A stretch of DNA of 64,000 nucleotides from Streptomyces tubercidicus (GTDB taxonomy: Bacteria; Actinomycetota; Actinomycetes; Streptomycetales; Streptomycetaceae), in the NCBI RefSeq assembly GCF_027497495.1, contig NZ_CP114205.1, positions 7,006,001 through 7,070,000 on the forward strand, read 5' to 3'. Positions 1 to 8,214 of this stretch are shown piece by piece (the stretch's first letter is position 1; each line of letters begins with the position of its first letter). Below the pieces are notes generated by a model, which was not told the DNA's origin, ran no database searches, and saw nothing but the letters and a program-made list of their open reading frames with translations. A program made the position numbers and the translations under genes.

Positions 1-77
1 TTGGTCCGGACACGGCGCCGGATGATCTCCATGTCGTAGTCGGCGGGCAGGGTGAGGGTGTACTGCATGGCGTGCAT
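1..77 (-). CDS. DUF4865 family protein (N-terminal fragment, cut by window edge)
   Basis: Only the first 25 or so codons are inside the window, on the minus strand, starting ATG at 77. The protein begins MHAMQYTLTLPADYDMEII, which matches my memory of the start of DUF4865 proteins, a family of unknown function common in actinobacteria. The gene lies 29 nt downstream of the TetR-type regulator in the same direction, so the two probably share a transcript. A DUF4865 gene directly behind a TetR gene is a frequent arrangement, which supports the call. Most of the protein lies outside the window. Confidence 0.6.
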   Translation of the reverse strand, partial: MHAMQYTLTLPADYDMEIIRRRVRT

Positions 78-106
78 GACGGGCTCCGTACGGATGGGGG
101 AGGGGC

Positions 107-736
107 TCAGCCGGTGGTGGCGGCGGTGGCGGTGCCGGGCGTGCGCTGTGCCGCGAGCAGCGCCAGTACGCCCTGAACGGCGGCGTCGAAGGGGGCGGGG
201 TCTTCGGCCGCGCGGGCCAGGACATAGCCGCCCTGGACGACGGCCGCCACGGCCGCGGCACCGGCCGCCGGATCCAGCCCGTCGGCCAGCTCGCCACGGC
301 GCTGCCCCTCGGCGAGAACCTCGGTGATCCGGCCCTGGAGCCAGCCGAACAGCTCGTCCAGCGGCCGCCGAAGCTCCGGGCTGTGCACCACATCGCGGTC
401 CTGCGTCATCCGGCCGATCGGGCAGCCACGCAGCACCCGCCGCTCACGCAGCAGATACGCCGAGACGCGGTCGTACGCCGTGCCCGGGGCGCCCAGGCAC
501 TCCTCGGCGCTCTGCCTCAGCTCCTCCGCGCTGCGCCGGATCGCCGCCAGCGCGAGCTCCGACTTGCCCGCGAAGTGGTGATACATGCTCCCCTGGCCGA
601 CGCCCGCGCGCTCCAGGATCGCCTTGGGGCTGGTGCCGACATAGCCCCGCTCCCACAGCAGCTCCTGGGTGCTCCGGATGAGCCGTTCTTGTGTGCCGCG
701 GGGTTGCTCTGTGCCGCGAGGTTCCTGAGTGCCCAT
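107..736 (-). CDS. TetR/AcrR family transcriptional regulator
   Basis: A 209-residue one-component repressor. The N-terminal HTH covers about residues 18-62, with the typical elements GYVGTSPKAILERAGV and GSMYHHFAGKSELALAA; the rest is the helical ligand-binding and dimer domain. An upstream ATG at 751 would add five residues, but it lies inside the palindrome at 744-765, so I prefer the ATG at 736. The ribosome site is weak (AGTGG) for either start. The gene precedes the DUF4865 gene, which it probably controls together with itself. The ligand cannot be read from sequence. Confidence 0.88.
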   Translation of the reverse strand: MGTQEPRGTEQPRGTQERLIRSTQELLWERGYVGTSPKAILERAGVGQGSMYHHFAGKSELALAAIRRSAEELRQSAEECLGAPGTAYDRVSAYLLRERRVLRGCPIGRMTQDRDVVHSPELRRPLDELFGWLQGRITEVLAEGQRRGELADGLDPAAGAAAVAAVVQGGYVLARAAEDPAPFDAAVQGVLALLAAQRTPGTATAATTG

Positions 737-743
737 GGTGCCA

Positions 744-765
744 CTGTACATACTAGTAGTTACAG
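744..765. promoter_or_regulatory. Probable TetR operator, near-perfect 22-bp palindrome
   Basis: The site reads CTGTA, two bases, TACTAGTA, two bases, TACAG. Eighteen of 22 positions obey dyad symmetry, centred between 754 and 755. It lies directly upstream of the regulator's ATG at 736, the standard place for TetR self-repression. It could also serve a rightward promoter, since the gap to the next gene (start 1047) is about 280 bp. Confidence 0.75.
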
Positions 766-1046
766 AGATCGAGGGGAGGCGGGCGGCGGGCGGCGGGCGC
801 GTGAGGGGGTGGGGGTTGGCTGGCGCTCGGGTGGCCGGTGGCCGGTGGCCGGGGGCCGGGGCGGCTGGGGCGGCCGGGAGCAGTCTTTGGCGCCCCGTCT
901 ACTTCCCGCGTCGTACGGGCAGAGCCGCTGGCGGTACGACGACCGGCGGACGCCGAAGCGCGAGTCTCGAAGCAGACCGGAAGTACCCGGTTCGCCCGGA
1001 CCGGAAAGGACCGGGAGACCTCTGCCTCACCGAGGAGCTGATTGCG
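766..1046. other. Intergenic region with short GC repeats
   Basis: This stretch separates the TetR gene from the SHOCT-type gene. It contains GCGGGC-type runs near 780-800 and three exact tandem copies of GTGGCCG at 831-851. I see no coding pattern. A GAGGAG ribosome site at 1032-1037 serves the next gene. Confidence 0.5.
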
Positions 1047-1352
1047 ATGTTCGAGCTTGCCGACCCCTGGTCGGGCGGCGGCCCCGGCCCCTGGATCCTG
1101 TTCGTGCCCGTCCTCTGGGCGCTGGTCATCGTCGGCGTGATGACACTGCTGCGCCGCACCGTATGGCGCCACGGCGGGCCCGGCCGCCAGTTCCAGGGAT
1201 CGCAGTACCCCGCCCGTGCCGACACGCCCTCACCCCTCGCCGTCCTCGGCCGCCGCTTCGCCGCGGGGGAGATCGACGAGGAGGAGTACTGGCGCCGCCT
1301 CTCCGTCCTGGAGGAACACTTCGCCACAGGCCCCAAGGGGGGCGCGGCATAA
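1047..1352 (+). CDS. Small membrane protein with C-terminal SHOCT-type motif
   Basis: A 101-residue protein. The ATG at 1047 follows GAGGAG by 9 nt, so longer in-frame extensions upstream are unlikely. Residues about 14-33 (PWILFVPVLWALVIVGVMTL) form one transmembrane helix. The C-terminal part, LAVLGRRFAAGEIDEEEYWRRLSVLEE, has the short SHOCT pattern found at the ends of many actinobacterial membrane proteins, thought to mediate oligomerisation. Function is unknown. It appears to be transcribed alone. Confidence 0.8.
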   Translation: MFELADPWSGGGPGPWILFVPVLWALVIVGVMTLLRRTVWRHGGPGRQFQGSQYPARADTPSPLAVLGRRFAAGEIDEEEYWRRLSVLEEHFATGPKGGAA

Positions 1353-1392
1353 GCCGCCGGAGGCCCGGACCGCCGTGCCCGCCGACAGCCCA

Positions 1393-1989
1393 TCAGCCCA
1401 CCCTGGTGCCCCGTATCCGGATGTGCGACCCGGCCACCGTACGGGCGTCCTCCATCGGCACGGCCTCCCCGTAGCCACGGACCGTACAAGCCTCCTCGGG
1501 CGCCGTGGTCAGGGCCGGAAGGGTGAACCACACGACCTTGCCGCTGCCGTCCGGGCGCACCCCCCAGCTCTCGCTGAGCGCCGCGATCAGCGCCAGGCCG
1601 CGGCCACAGGTCTCCCAGCTCTCGGCGACCCGGATCCGGGGCAGCCGGGGGTCCTCGTCGTGCACCGAGACCGTCAACTGGTCGAGAAGAACGCACAGTT
1701 CCACGGTGCAGTGCTTGCTGGGGCGGGCGTGTCGGTGCACATTGGCGAGGAGTTCGGTCACCCCGAGCGCCGCCGGGTCTATCACGGCGTCGAGACGCCA
1801 GTACCGCAGCTGGGCGGAGACGATTCTGCGCACATGTCCGATGCGAGCCGGAACGGCTTGGAGCTCCACCGTGCAGTGCCTGCTGGGCTGCCTGATCACG
1901 ACCGCGACTCCCTGATGAGGCCGGGCGCCCCTCGTACCGGGCAGGGGCGAAGATCGGATCCAGCGATGCCGACTGCGCCACAGCGTCAC
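1393..1989 (-). CDS. Anti-sigma-factor-like ATP-binding protein (HATPase, RsbW/SpoIIAB type)
   Basis: About 198 residues. The region ALGVTELLANVHRHA is the N-box of GHKL ATPases, and DEDPRLPRI followed by TCGRGLALIAALSESWGV supplies the two glycine-containing ATP-lid boxes. This is the single-domain family that Streptomyces holds in dozens of copies, mostly read as anti-sigma kinases. The N-terminal 30 residues look poorly conserved, so the true start may lie further in. It converges with the SHOCT gene. The partner sigma or anti-anti-sigma factor is not next to it. Confidence 0.82.
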   Translation of the reverse strand: MTLWRSRHRWIRSSPLPGTRGARPHQGVAVVIRQPSRHCTVELQAVPARIGHVRRIVSAQLRYWRLDAVIDPAALGVTELLANVHRHARPSKHCTVELCVLLDQLTVSVHDEDPRLPRIRVAESWETCGRGLALIAALSESWGVRPDGSGKVVWFTLPALTTAPEEACTVRGYGEAVPMEDARTVAGSHIRIRGTRVG

Positions 1990-2074
1990 CGCTGGTGAAC
2001 CCTCAGTGATACGAGTCCAGGGTCAGACAGCCACAGCGCTCCCGCAACCGCACCCCCACGGCCGGAGCAGCCCG

Positions 2075-2362
2075 TCAGGGGTGCGGTGGGCGCGCCGCCT
2101 CCAGGGCCTTGAAGAAGAGCTCCGGGGTGCCGAGCGTGAGCGAGTAGCGGTGCCCGTTGAGCGTGGCAAGCGCCCGGTCCCGCGCCGCGAACAGCGGTTT
2201 ATGGGCCTGTACGGCCTGCAACGGGGCGCTGTCGATCTCCGTGCCGTAGCTGGTCAGCAGCGCCAGCCTGCCGTCGCTGATGACGACCTGGCCGGCGCGG
2301 GTCAGGGACCGCAGCCACCGCTCGATCCGTACGCCGGTCGCGTTGAACTCAGGCTCCGCCAT
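2075..2362 (-). CDS. Conserved hypothetical protein, 95 aa
   Basis: The ATG at 2362 is preceded by a strong GAGGAGG site, which rules out the longer upstream reading frame. The protein begins MAEPEFNATGVRIERWL and has a compact mixed alpha/beta composition with no signal peptide, membrane segment or metal motif. I recall similar short proteins in other Streptomyces but can assign no domain. It is divergent from the PLP enzyme gene, with about 240 bp between the starts. Confidence 0.7.
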   Translation of the reverse strand: MAEPEFNATGVRIERWLRSLTRAGQVVISDGRLALLTSYGTEIDSAPLQAVQAHKPLFAARDRALATLNGHRYSLTLGTPELFFKALEAARPPHP

Positions 2363-2603
2363 GCCGGCACCTCCTCGGTAGACGGGCAGCTGCCCTCCAC
2401 CGCCCCTTGGGGGAAGTCTGCCGGTACCGCGCCCGGCGCACCAGTGGCACCGGCGCACAGTGCGGTCAACGACCCTGCCCCATGGCCGCCTTGGGGTATC
2501 CCAAAGTGATGTTTATGCAGGTGAGAAGGGTGCGGCGGGTGGTTATAGTCGGAAGCGGCCCGCCCTTTTCCACGGGCCGTCCGACCCCCGGAGGAGCGCG
2601 CCG

Positions 2604-3761
2604 GTGAGCACCGCACAGCAGCCGCAGAGCCGGCCTGACCACCAGGCCGCGACCGAAGCCCCGATGCCGACCGTCGACATCGACCGTACGGATCCGGACT
2701 ACCGAAGCTGGCTCAATGAAGCCGTCCGCAAGGTTCAGGCGGACGCCAACCGGACCGCCGACACCCATCTGCTGCGCTTCCCGCTGCCCGAGAGCTGGGG
2801 CATCGACCTCTACCTCAAGGACGAGTCGACGCACCCCACCGGGAGCCTCAAGCACCGGCTGGCCCGCTCCCTGTTCCTCTACGGGCTGTGCAACGGCTGG
2901 ATCCGCCCCGGCAAGCCGGTCATCGAGTCCTCCAGCGGCTCCACGGCCGTCTCCGAGGCGTACTTCGCCTCCCTCATCGGCGTGCCGTTCATCGCGGTGA
3001 TGCCGGCCACCACCAGCCCGGAGAAGACCCGGCTGATCGAGTTCCACGGCGGCACCTGTCATCTGGTGAAGGATCCGCGGACCGTCTACGAGGTCTCCGC
3101 CCGTCTCGCCGCCGAGTCCGGCGGCCACTACATGGACCAGTTCACCTACGCGGAACGAGCCACCGACTGGCGCGGCAACAACAACATCGCCGAGTCGATC
3201 TACCAGCAGCTGCGGCTCGAACGCTATCCCGAGCCCGCCTGGATCGTGGCGACCGCGGGTACCGGCGGCACCTCGGCGACCATCGCCCGCTATGTCCACT
3301 ACATGCAGTACGACACCCGCATCTGCGTCCCCGACCCGGAGAACTCCTGCTTCTTCGACGGCTGGCGCACCGGTGACGCCAAGACCGACTGTGCCACTGC
3401 CTCGCGTATCGAGGGCATCGGGCGGCCGCGGATGGAACCGAGCTTCGTGCCCGGCGCCATCGACCGGATGATGAAGGTCCCGGATGCTGCCAGCATCGCC
3501 GCCGTACGCGCCCTGGAGACCGCGATAGGGCGCAAGGCGGGCGGTTCGACCGGTACCGGGCTGTGGAGCGCCCTGAAGATCGTCGCCGAGATGGTCGCCG
3601 AAGGTCGTACGGGATCCGTCGTCACCCTGCTGTGCGACCCCGGCGACCGCTACCTCGACAAGTACTACTCCGACGCCTGGCTGGCCTCCCAGGGGCTGGA
3701 CATCACGCCCTACGCGCGCACCCTCGACGAGTTCCTGGCCACCGGCGCTTGGCCCGCCTGA
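2604..3761 (+). CDS. PLP-dependent cysteine synthase / cysteine desulfhydrase family protein
   Basis: A 385-residue fold-type II PLP enzyme. The GTG at 2604 follows GGAGGAG at about 2590-2596. The Schiff-base lysine is in [11 protein letters not shown], the substrate loop is [14 protein letters not shown], and the phosphate-binding loop is [13 protein letters not shown]. The family includes O-acetylserine sulfhydrylases and, closer in feel, the mycobacterial Cds1-type cysteine desulfhydrase. Synthesis or breakdown of cysteine cannot be decided from motifs. It stands alone, without cysE beside it. The upstream region carries a possible TTATAGTC -10 element near 2541-2550. Confidence 0.85.
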   Translation: MSTAQQPQSRPDHQAATEAPMPTVDIDRTDPDYRSWLNEAVRKVQADANRTADTHLLRFPLPESWGIDLYLKDESTHPTGSLKHRLARSLFLYGLCNGWIRPGKPVIESSSGSTAVSEAYFASLIGVPFIAVMPATTSPEKTRLIEFHGGTCHLVKDPRTVYEVSARLAAESGGHYMDQFTYAERATDWRGNNNIAESIYQQLRLERYPEPAWIVATAGTGGTSATIARYVHYMQYDTRICVPDPENSCFFDGWRTGDAKTDCATASRIEGIGRPRMEPSFVPGAIDRMMKVPDAASIAAVRALETAIGRKAGGSTGTGLWSALKIVAEMVAEGRTGSVVTLLCDPGDRYLDKYYSDAWLASQGLDITPYARTLDEFLATGAWPA

Positions 3762-3790
3762 CCCCCCCCGGCGAGATCCAGCGGGCAGGT

Positions 3791-4264
3791 TCAGGGCCGG
3801 GTGAGCCTGCGGTCCAGGGCCCGCGCCGACTCCCGGAAGGCGCGGCCCAGACCCGGCCTGGCCAGCGTCAGCAGAAGCCGGAACGGCGCCGGGCCGTCCG
3901 CCGCGAACGTCCACCGCAGCCGGGTGCCGCCGCCCGACGGCGTCAGCCGCCAGTCCTCCAACAGGGCCCGCAGGCCGGGGGCGTTGGTGGTGTCGACACG
4001 GTAGGCGTAGCGCGCGTCGGGCTCGGCCGCCAGCACCGTCTCGGTGAAGCGGGTGCCACCGGTCAGCCGGACCTCCCGGCCCGCGCCGCCCTGCGTCGAC
4101 GCCGACCGCGCCACGCCCGTGAACCAGCACGACCAGCCGGCCACATCGTCCGCCAGCGCCGCATACACCGCCTTCGGCGGCGCGCTGACCTCCGCGGCGA
4201 ACACCAGCCGCAGCGGGGCGGACTCGACGAAGTCGAGTTCCACGGGGCGGAGTCGGCGTGCCAT
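3791..4264 (-). CDS. SRPBCC family protein (polyketide cyclase/dehydrase-like)
   Basis: A 157-residue helix-grip protein. It opens with a beta strand containing VFAAEVSAPPKAVYAALAD, has W-containing loops (DVAGWSCWFTGV) and ends in a long C-terminal helix (LARPGLGRAFRESARAL), the standard START-like order. The family binds hydrophobic ligands in a cavity; members include aromatase/cyclases and many uncharacterised proteins. There are no polyketide genes nearby, so a biosynthetic role is not supported. It converges with the PLP gene, 29 nt between stops. Confidence 0.82.
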   Translation of the reverse strand: MARRLRPVELDFVESAPLRLVFAAEVSAPPKAVYAALADDVAGWSCWFTGVARSASTQGGAGREVRLTGGTRFTETVLAAEPDARYAYRVDTTNAPGLRALLEDWRLTPSGGGTRLRWTFAADGPAPFRLLLTLARPGLGRAFRESARALDRRLTRP

Positions 4265-4327
4265 GGGACGAGCACCCCCTATGGGACGGTCGGCTGGTCT
4301 GCGCGGCTCACCATAGCTAACGATCCG

Positions 4328-5173
4328 TCAGATGTCTGCGCCGTCCGGCTGCTCGCCCGCCACCACCAGCTCCGGCGGCAGCTCCGCGAACTCCCTGCGG
4401 GCCTCCACGGGCAGCCCGGAATCCGTCACCAGCACATCCACCTCGTCCAGAGAGGCGAACGAACTCAGGCCGACCGTGCCCCACTTGGTGTGGTCGGCGA
4501 CCACCACCACCCGCCGCGCGGACCGTACGAAATGCCGGTTGGTCTCCGCCTCCGCCAGATTCGGCGTCGACAGACCCGCCTCGACGGATATGCCGTGCAC
4601 CCCGAGGAAGACCACATCGAAGTGCAGCGACCGGATCGCGGCATCCGCCACCGGGCCCACCAAGGTGTCCGACGGTGTCCGCACTCCACCCGTCAGCACC
4701 ACCGTCGCGGCGCCCGCGCGCGGTCCCGTGCCGCCGCTGGCCGCCGCCCGCTGCGCGGTGTAGAACACATCGGCCACCCGCACCGAATTCGTCACCACCG
4801 TCAGATCCGGCACCTCCAGCAGCTGCTGGGCCAGCGCGAACGCGGTCGTGCCGCCCGCCAGCGCGATCGCGCTGCCCGGCGCCGCCATCTCGGCCGCCGC
4901 CTTGGCGATGTCCTCCTTGGCGCTCAGCTCCAGCCCGGACTTCGCCTCGAAACCGGGCTCATGCGCACTCGGCTCGCTGACCGGCACCGCGCCGCCGTGC
5001 ACCTTCTCCACCATGCCCTGCCGGGCCAGCGCGTCCAGATCGCGACGGACCGTCATGTCCGACACGTTCAGCTTGCGGGTCAGCTCATTGACCCGCACCC
5101 CGCCCCGCCGCCTGACCTCATCGAGAATCAGGGCCCGCCGCTGCTCCGCGAGGAGATTCTGGTTGTCGCTCAC
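4328..5173 (-). CDS. DeoR/GlpR family transcriptional regulator
   Basis: 281 residues from a GTG at 5173. The N-terminal winged helix covers about residues 8-62 (RRALILDEVRRRGGVRVNEL, then SDMTVRRDLDAL). The C-terminal DeoRC sugar-phosphate sensor has the IALAGGTTAFALAQ loop and the segment FLGVHGISVEAGLSTPN. Members usually sense a phosphorylated sugar and repress catabolic genes, but no sugar operon sits beside it, so its targets are elsewhere. A second, only distantly similar DeoR gene is at 58385-59146. Confidence 0.88.
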   Translation of the reverse strand: MSDNQNLLAEQRRALILDEVRRRGGVRVNELTRKLNVSDMTVRRDLDALARQGMVEKVHGGAVPVSEPSAHEPGFEAKSGLELSAKEDIAKAAAEMAAPGSAIALAGGTTAFALAQQLLEVPDLTVVTNSVRVADVFYTAQRAAASGGTGPRAGAATVVLTGGVRTPSDTLVGPVADAAIRSLHFDVVFLGVHGISVEAGLSTPNLAEAETNRHFVRSARRVVVVADHTKWGTVGLSSFASLDEVDVLVTDSGLPVEARREFAELPPELVVAGEQPDGADI

Positions 5174-5413
5174 CCCGGCCCGTCCCTTCCACCCCGGCTC
5201 GCTCTGCCGGGTCGTACGCGCTGGCTGCCGCCTGCGATCACTGATGCCCTCATCCTCGCACGAGGCACTGACAGTGACGGGGTTGTCGGGTGAGACGGGG
5301 TGTGGGGGTGTGCCTGGCGGGTTGAGGGTGGGCTTGGGGGAGGGCGGGTTGGGGTGCTTTCGGGCCTGGCCCGTGCCCGCCGCGTCCGCCGGACCTGGCC
5401 GCGACCGCGTTGT

Positions 5414-5539
5414 GCCCGCCGGGTCTCGTCGCGCCCGCCGGGTCTCGTCGCGCCCGCCGGGTCTCGCCGTGCCCGCCGCCGCGCCTGGCCGTACTCGCCG
5501 CCGCGCCCGGCCGTACCCGCCGCCGCGCCCGGCCGTACC
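5414..5539. repeat. Two adjacent tandem arrays: 19 bp x3 and 22 bp x3
   Basis: The first array has units GCCCGCCGGGTCTCGTCGC at 5414-5432 and 5433-5451 (exact) and 5452-5470 (two changes). The second has 22-bp units with core CGCCGCCGCGCC..GCCGTAC at 5474-5495, 5496-5517 and 5518-5539, differing at one or two places. Both are non-coding. Confidence 0.85.
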
Positions 5540-5553
5540 CGCCTCCGGTTGCT

Positions 5554-5598
5554 CCCCCGCCCCCTCCCCCTCTCCCCCTTCGGGGGAGGGGGCGGGGG
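5554..5598. other. 17-bp perfect inverted repeat followed by G-tracts
   Basis: The left arm CCCCCGCCCCCTCCCCC (5554-5570) and the right arm (5582-5598) are exact reverse complements with an 11-nt loop. The plus strand then continues in G-runs to about 5618, so it also fits a G-quadruplex. With no T-run and no gene ending here, an ordinary terminator is unlikely. The hairpin lies roughly 200 bp upstream of the hydrolase start. Confidence 0.7.
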
Positions 5599-5796
5599 GT
5601 GGGTTCGGGGGTGGGGGGACGCGTACGCGACAGCGGAAGCGGAAGCTCCCCCGAAGCGGAAGCTCCCCCGAAGCGGAAGCGCAAGCTCCGCCGGAACGAC
5701 GCCCCGAGAGGGTGCTGGATGTGCCGGGGCGGGGAAGAGAGAATTCTGGGGGCGTCGCACCGCTCGGCGGCGCCGCATGGACTACGGGGGAATTCA

Positions 5797-8214
5797 GTGG
5801 AGACCGCGGACCCGACACCGCACGCCCGGTCAACGGACCGTGGCAGCACAGCAGATGGGCCACCGGACACCGCACCACAGCTCTCCCTGGAGCTGCTGGT
5901 GCACGGGGTCGGCGGCACCACCGCCCAGGAGATGCTCGGTGACCCACGCGTCCAGTTGATCACCGGCGACGACACCGCCGCCTGCTACCGCCGCACCGAC
6001 GACGCGGACGCCGAGCAACGGCCCGACGACTACCGGGGCGAGCCGGTCCGCGAGGCGTACTGCTGGTCCAACCTCACCTCGGGCAACGGCGCCCGCGCCC
6101 TGTGGCTGGTCCTGGTGCCCTTCATGGTCGCCAACCTCGCCCACTGGATGCGCCCGGCCGCCCCGTCCGAGCACCCGGCCCAGCGGATCTACGACCTGCT
6201 CGTCCGCATCCTGGCGCTCACCCTCACGGTCCTGCTCGCCGCCGCGGCCTGTGAGGTCGCCCTGGACCTCACCGCCTGGCAGTGCGCCGGCACCACCGTC
6301 TGCGCCTCCGGCAAGTCCTGGATGGGCTTCCTCAGCCCCGACAATTCCGGCTGGTGGAGCGCCCCGGGCCGCCGCCTCGCGCTCGCCTCCATGGTGCCGC
6401 TGCTCGTCATCGGCTTCCTGTGGTGGCTCTCGCGCCGTACGTGGAGCGCGTACGAATCCGCCTCACCGCCGCCGCGGCTGCCCGGCACCTCCCGGGACAC
6501 CCCGGCCGCCGAGCGCACCGCGCTCAGCCGTGAGGGCTTCTGGTACGGCCGCCGGCTGGTCGCCAGGCTGCGTGCCGCGCACACCACGGCCGGGGTGCTG
6601 ACCATCGCCGCCGTGCTGCTCGCCGCCGCGGCGAAGGCCGACCGGGGCGATGGCGGCGGCAGCGTCCTCGCGGTCACCGGCCGGGCCCTGACCGCCCTGG
6701 TCATCGTGCTCGCCGCCGTCACCCTGGTGGTGGTCTGGCGCACCGCCCGCAGCGAGGGCGCACCGGACGTCGCCTCGGACCACCTGGTCGTACGGGCGCT
6801 GCCGTTCGCCTCCCTGGGGGTGCTGGCGCTGACCATGCTGCACACCGGCTGGGCGCGCCCCGGTGCGCACAGCCACGGCCCGCTGCCCGGCGCCGCCGCC
6901 TTCGGCGGGATCGCCGTCTTCCAGGGCGTGCTGGTCCTGGCGCTGGCGGTGACGGCTTGGGTCCTGCAGCGCGCCGCCCGTGACGACGCCCGCACCGCGC
7001 TGCGCGGTATGGGCGGGCCCGCCGTGGCGCTGCTGGCCTGTGCGGTCGGCGGGGTGCTGTCGGGGGGCGTCGCCCAGCGCTTCGCGGACTGGCTGGACGG
7101 TGGCGCGACTCCCGGTCAGGCGCACGCCCCCATCCCCGGGCCGCCGGTCCTGCTGTCCTGGCAGGCGTCGGTCATCCCCGTGCTGCTGGTCGTCGTCGCC
7201 GTGGTCGCGGTGCTCGCCGCGGTCCGGGTGGTGATCGTCGGGAACCGGGTGGCCAAGGACATCCCCGGGCTCTACGACCCGCGCGAGCAGCCCGACGCGA
7301 GCCGCACGAAGCGCATCGCCGCGACCATCGCCGGGGCCGGACTCACCGACTCCGCGCCCGTTCTGATCGCGGCCACCTCGGCCGTCACCCTCGTCCTCGG
7401 GGCCGGTGCGGTGATCGGCGCCTGGCTCACCGGCCGGGCGCCGGGCCGGGCCACCGAAGGGGCGCCGCCCGTCGTGCACGCCGCCGCCGAGACCGCGGAG
7501 TCCCTGGGGTCCTGGCTGATGGGCGCCGGGGTCATACTGCTGATCACGGCGGGCCGACGCGCCTACCGCGATCACTCCGCCCGCCGCACCATCGGCATCC
7601 TGTGGGACGTCGGCACGTTCTGGCCCCGTGCCGCCCACCCCTTCGCACCGCCCTGTTATGCCGAGCGCGCCGTCCCCGACCTCACCTGGCGGATGGCCAC
7701 CTGGACCGAGCGGTTCGACGGCCGGCTGGTGCTCTCCGGGCACTCCCAGGGCAGTGTGCTGGCGGCCGCCGCGGTCTGGCAGCTGGATCTGGTCACCCGC
7801 AGCCGCATCGCCCTGCTCACGTACGGCAGCCCCCTGGAGCGTCTCTATGGGCGCTGGTTCCCCGCCTTCTTCGGGCCGCCCGCGCTGACCGGGCTGCACC
7901 GCGAGATGGACGACTGGCGCAATCTGTGGCGCTTCACCGACCCCATCGGCGGCCCGATCCGGCTCACCTGTGAGGACGGCCGGCGGATCGACCAGGGACC
8001 GCTGCGCGACCCGCTCTCCTTCGGCCGCACCCTGCAGAACCCGCTGCCCGCCCAGATCCTGGGCCACAGCGACTACCACGCCGACCCGGTGTTCGGCACG
8101 GTCCGCGCCGAACTGATCGCCCGGCTCAGCCCGGACCTGCCGGGTCAGCGGCCCGCGAAGAACGGTCCGAACGGCCCTCCCGCTCAGGGGAGTTCGGGCA
8201 GATCGTCCGCGTAG
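5797..8214 (+). CDS. Multi-pass membrane protein with alpha/beta-hydrolase (lipase-like) domain
   Basis: 805 residues from a GTG at 5797. The N terminus has a split hydrolase signature, LELLVHGVGGT (about residues 33-43). Several hydrophobic helices follow (for example ALWLVLVPFMVANLA and ILALTLTVLLAAAACEVAL) and fill the centre. The C-terminal part holds the nucleophile elbow GHSQG with Ser650, and a late GHSDYH could carry the catalytic His. The oxyanion strand and the nucleophile therefore lie either side of a large membrane insert. The substrate is unknown; lipid is a guess. Its 3' end overlaps the end of the convergent AAA+ gene by 31 bp. Confidence 0.75.
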   Translation: METADPTPHARSTDRGSTADGPPDTAPQLSLELLVHGVGGTTAQEMLGDPRVQLITGDDTAACYRRTDDADAEQRPDDYRGEPVREAYCWSNLTSGNGARALWLVLVPFMVANLAHWMRPAAPSEHPAQRIYDLLVRILALTLTVLLAAAACEVALDLTAWQCAGTTVCASGKSWMGFLSPDNSGWWSAPGRRLALASMVPLLVIGFLWWLSRRTWSAYESASPPPRLPGTSRDTPAAERTALSREGFWYGRRLVARLRAAHTTAGVLTIAAVLLAAAAKADRGDGGGSVLAVTGRALTALVIVLAAVTLVVVWRTARSEGAPDVASDHLVVRALPFASLGVLALTMLHTGWARPGAHSHGPLPGAAAFGGIAVFQGVLVLALAVTAWVLQRAARDDARTALRGMGGPAVALLACAVGGVLSGGVAQRFADWLDGGATPGQAHAPIPGPPVLLSWQASVIPVLLVVVAVVAVLAAVRVVIVGNRVAKDIPGLYDPREQPDASRTKRIAATIAGAGLTDSAPVLIAATSAVTLVLGAGAVIGAWLTGRAPGRATEGAPPVVHAAAETAESLGSWLMGAGVILLITAGRRAYRDHSARRTIGILWDVGTFWPRAAHPFAPPCYAERAVPDLTWRMATWTERFDGRLVLSGHSQGSVLAAAAVWQLDLVTRSRIALLTYGSPLERLYGRWFPAFFGPPALTGLHREMDDWRNLWRFTDPIGGPIRLTCEDGRRIDQGPLRDPLSFGRTLQNPLPAQILGHSDYHADPVFGTVRAELIARLSPDLPGQRPAKNGPNGPPAQGSSGRSSA

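Larger units (their letters stand above)
5174..5796. other. Long repeat-rich intergenic region between divergent genes
   Basis: About 620 bp separate the DeoR start from the hydrolase start. Open frames cross it, but they translate to Pro/Arg/Gly low-complexity sequence and have no ribosome sites, so I read it as non-coding. It contains 19-bp and 22-bp tandem repeats (5414-5539), a 17-bp-stem hairpin with flanking G-tracts (5554-5618) and a 17-bp direct repeat at 5640-5673. Promoters for both neighbours must lie here. Confidence 0.6.

Noticed and set aside
5250-5975. Long open frames in several readings across the repeat-rich intergenic region
   Set aside because: They translate to Pro/Arg/Gly low complexity, change meaning with every frame and lack ribosome sites. 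High GC alone explains them.
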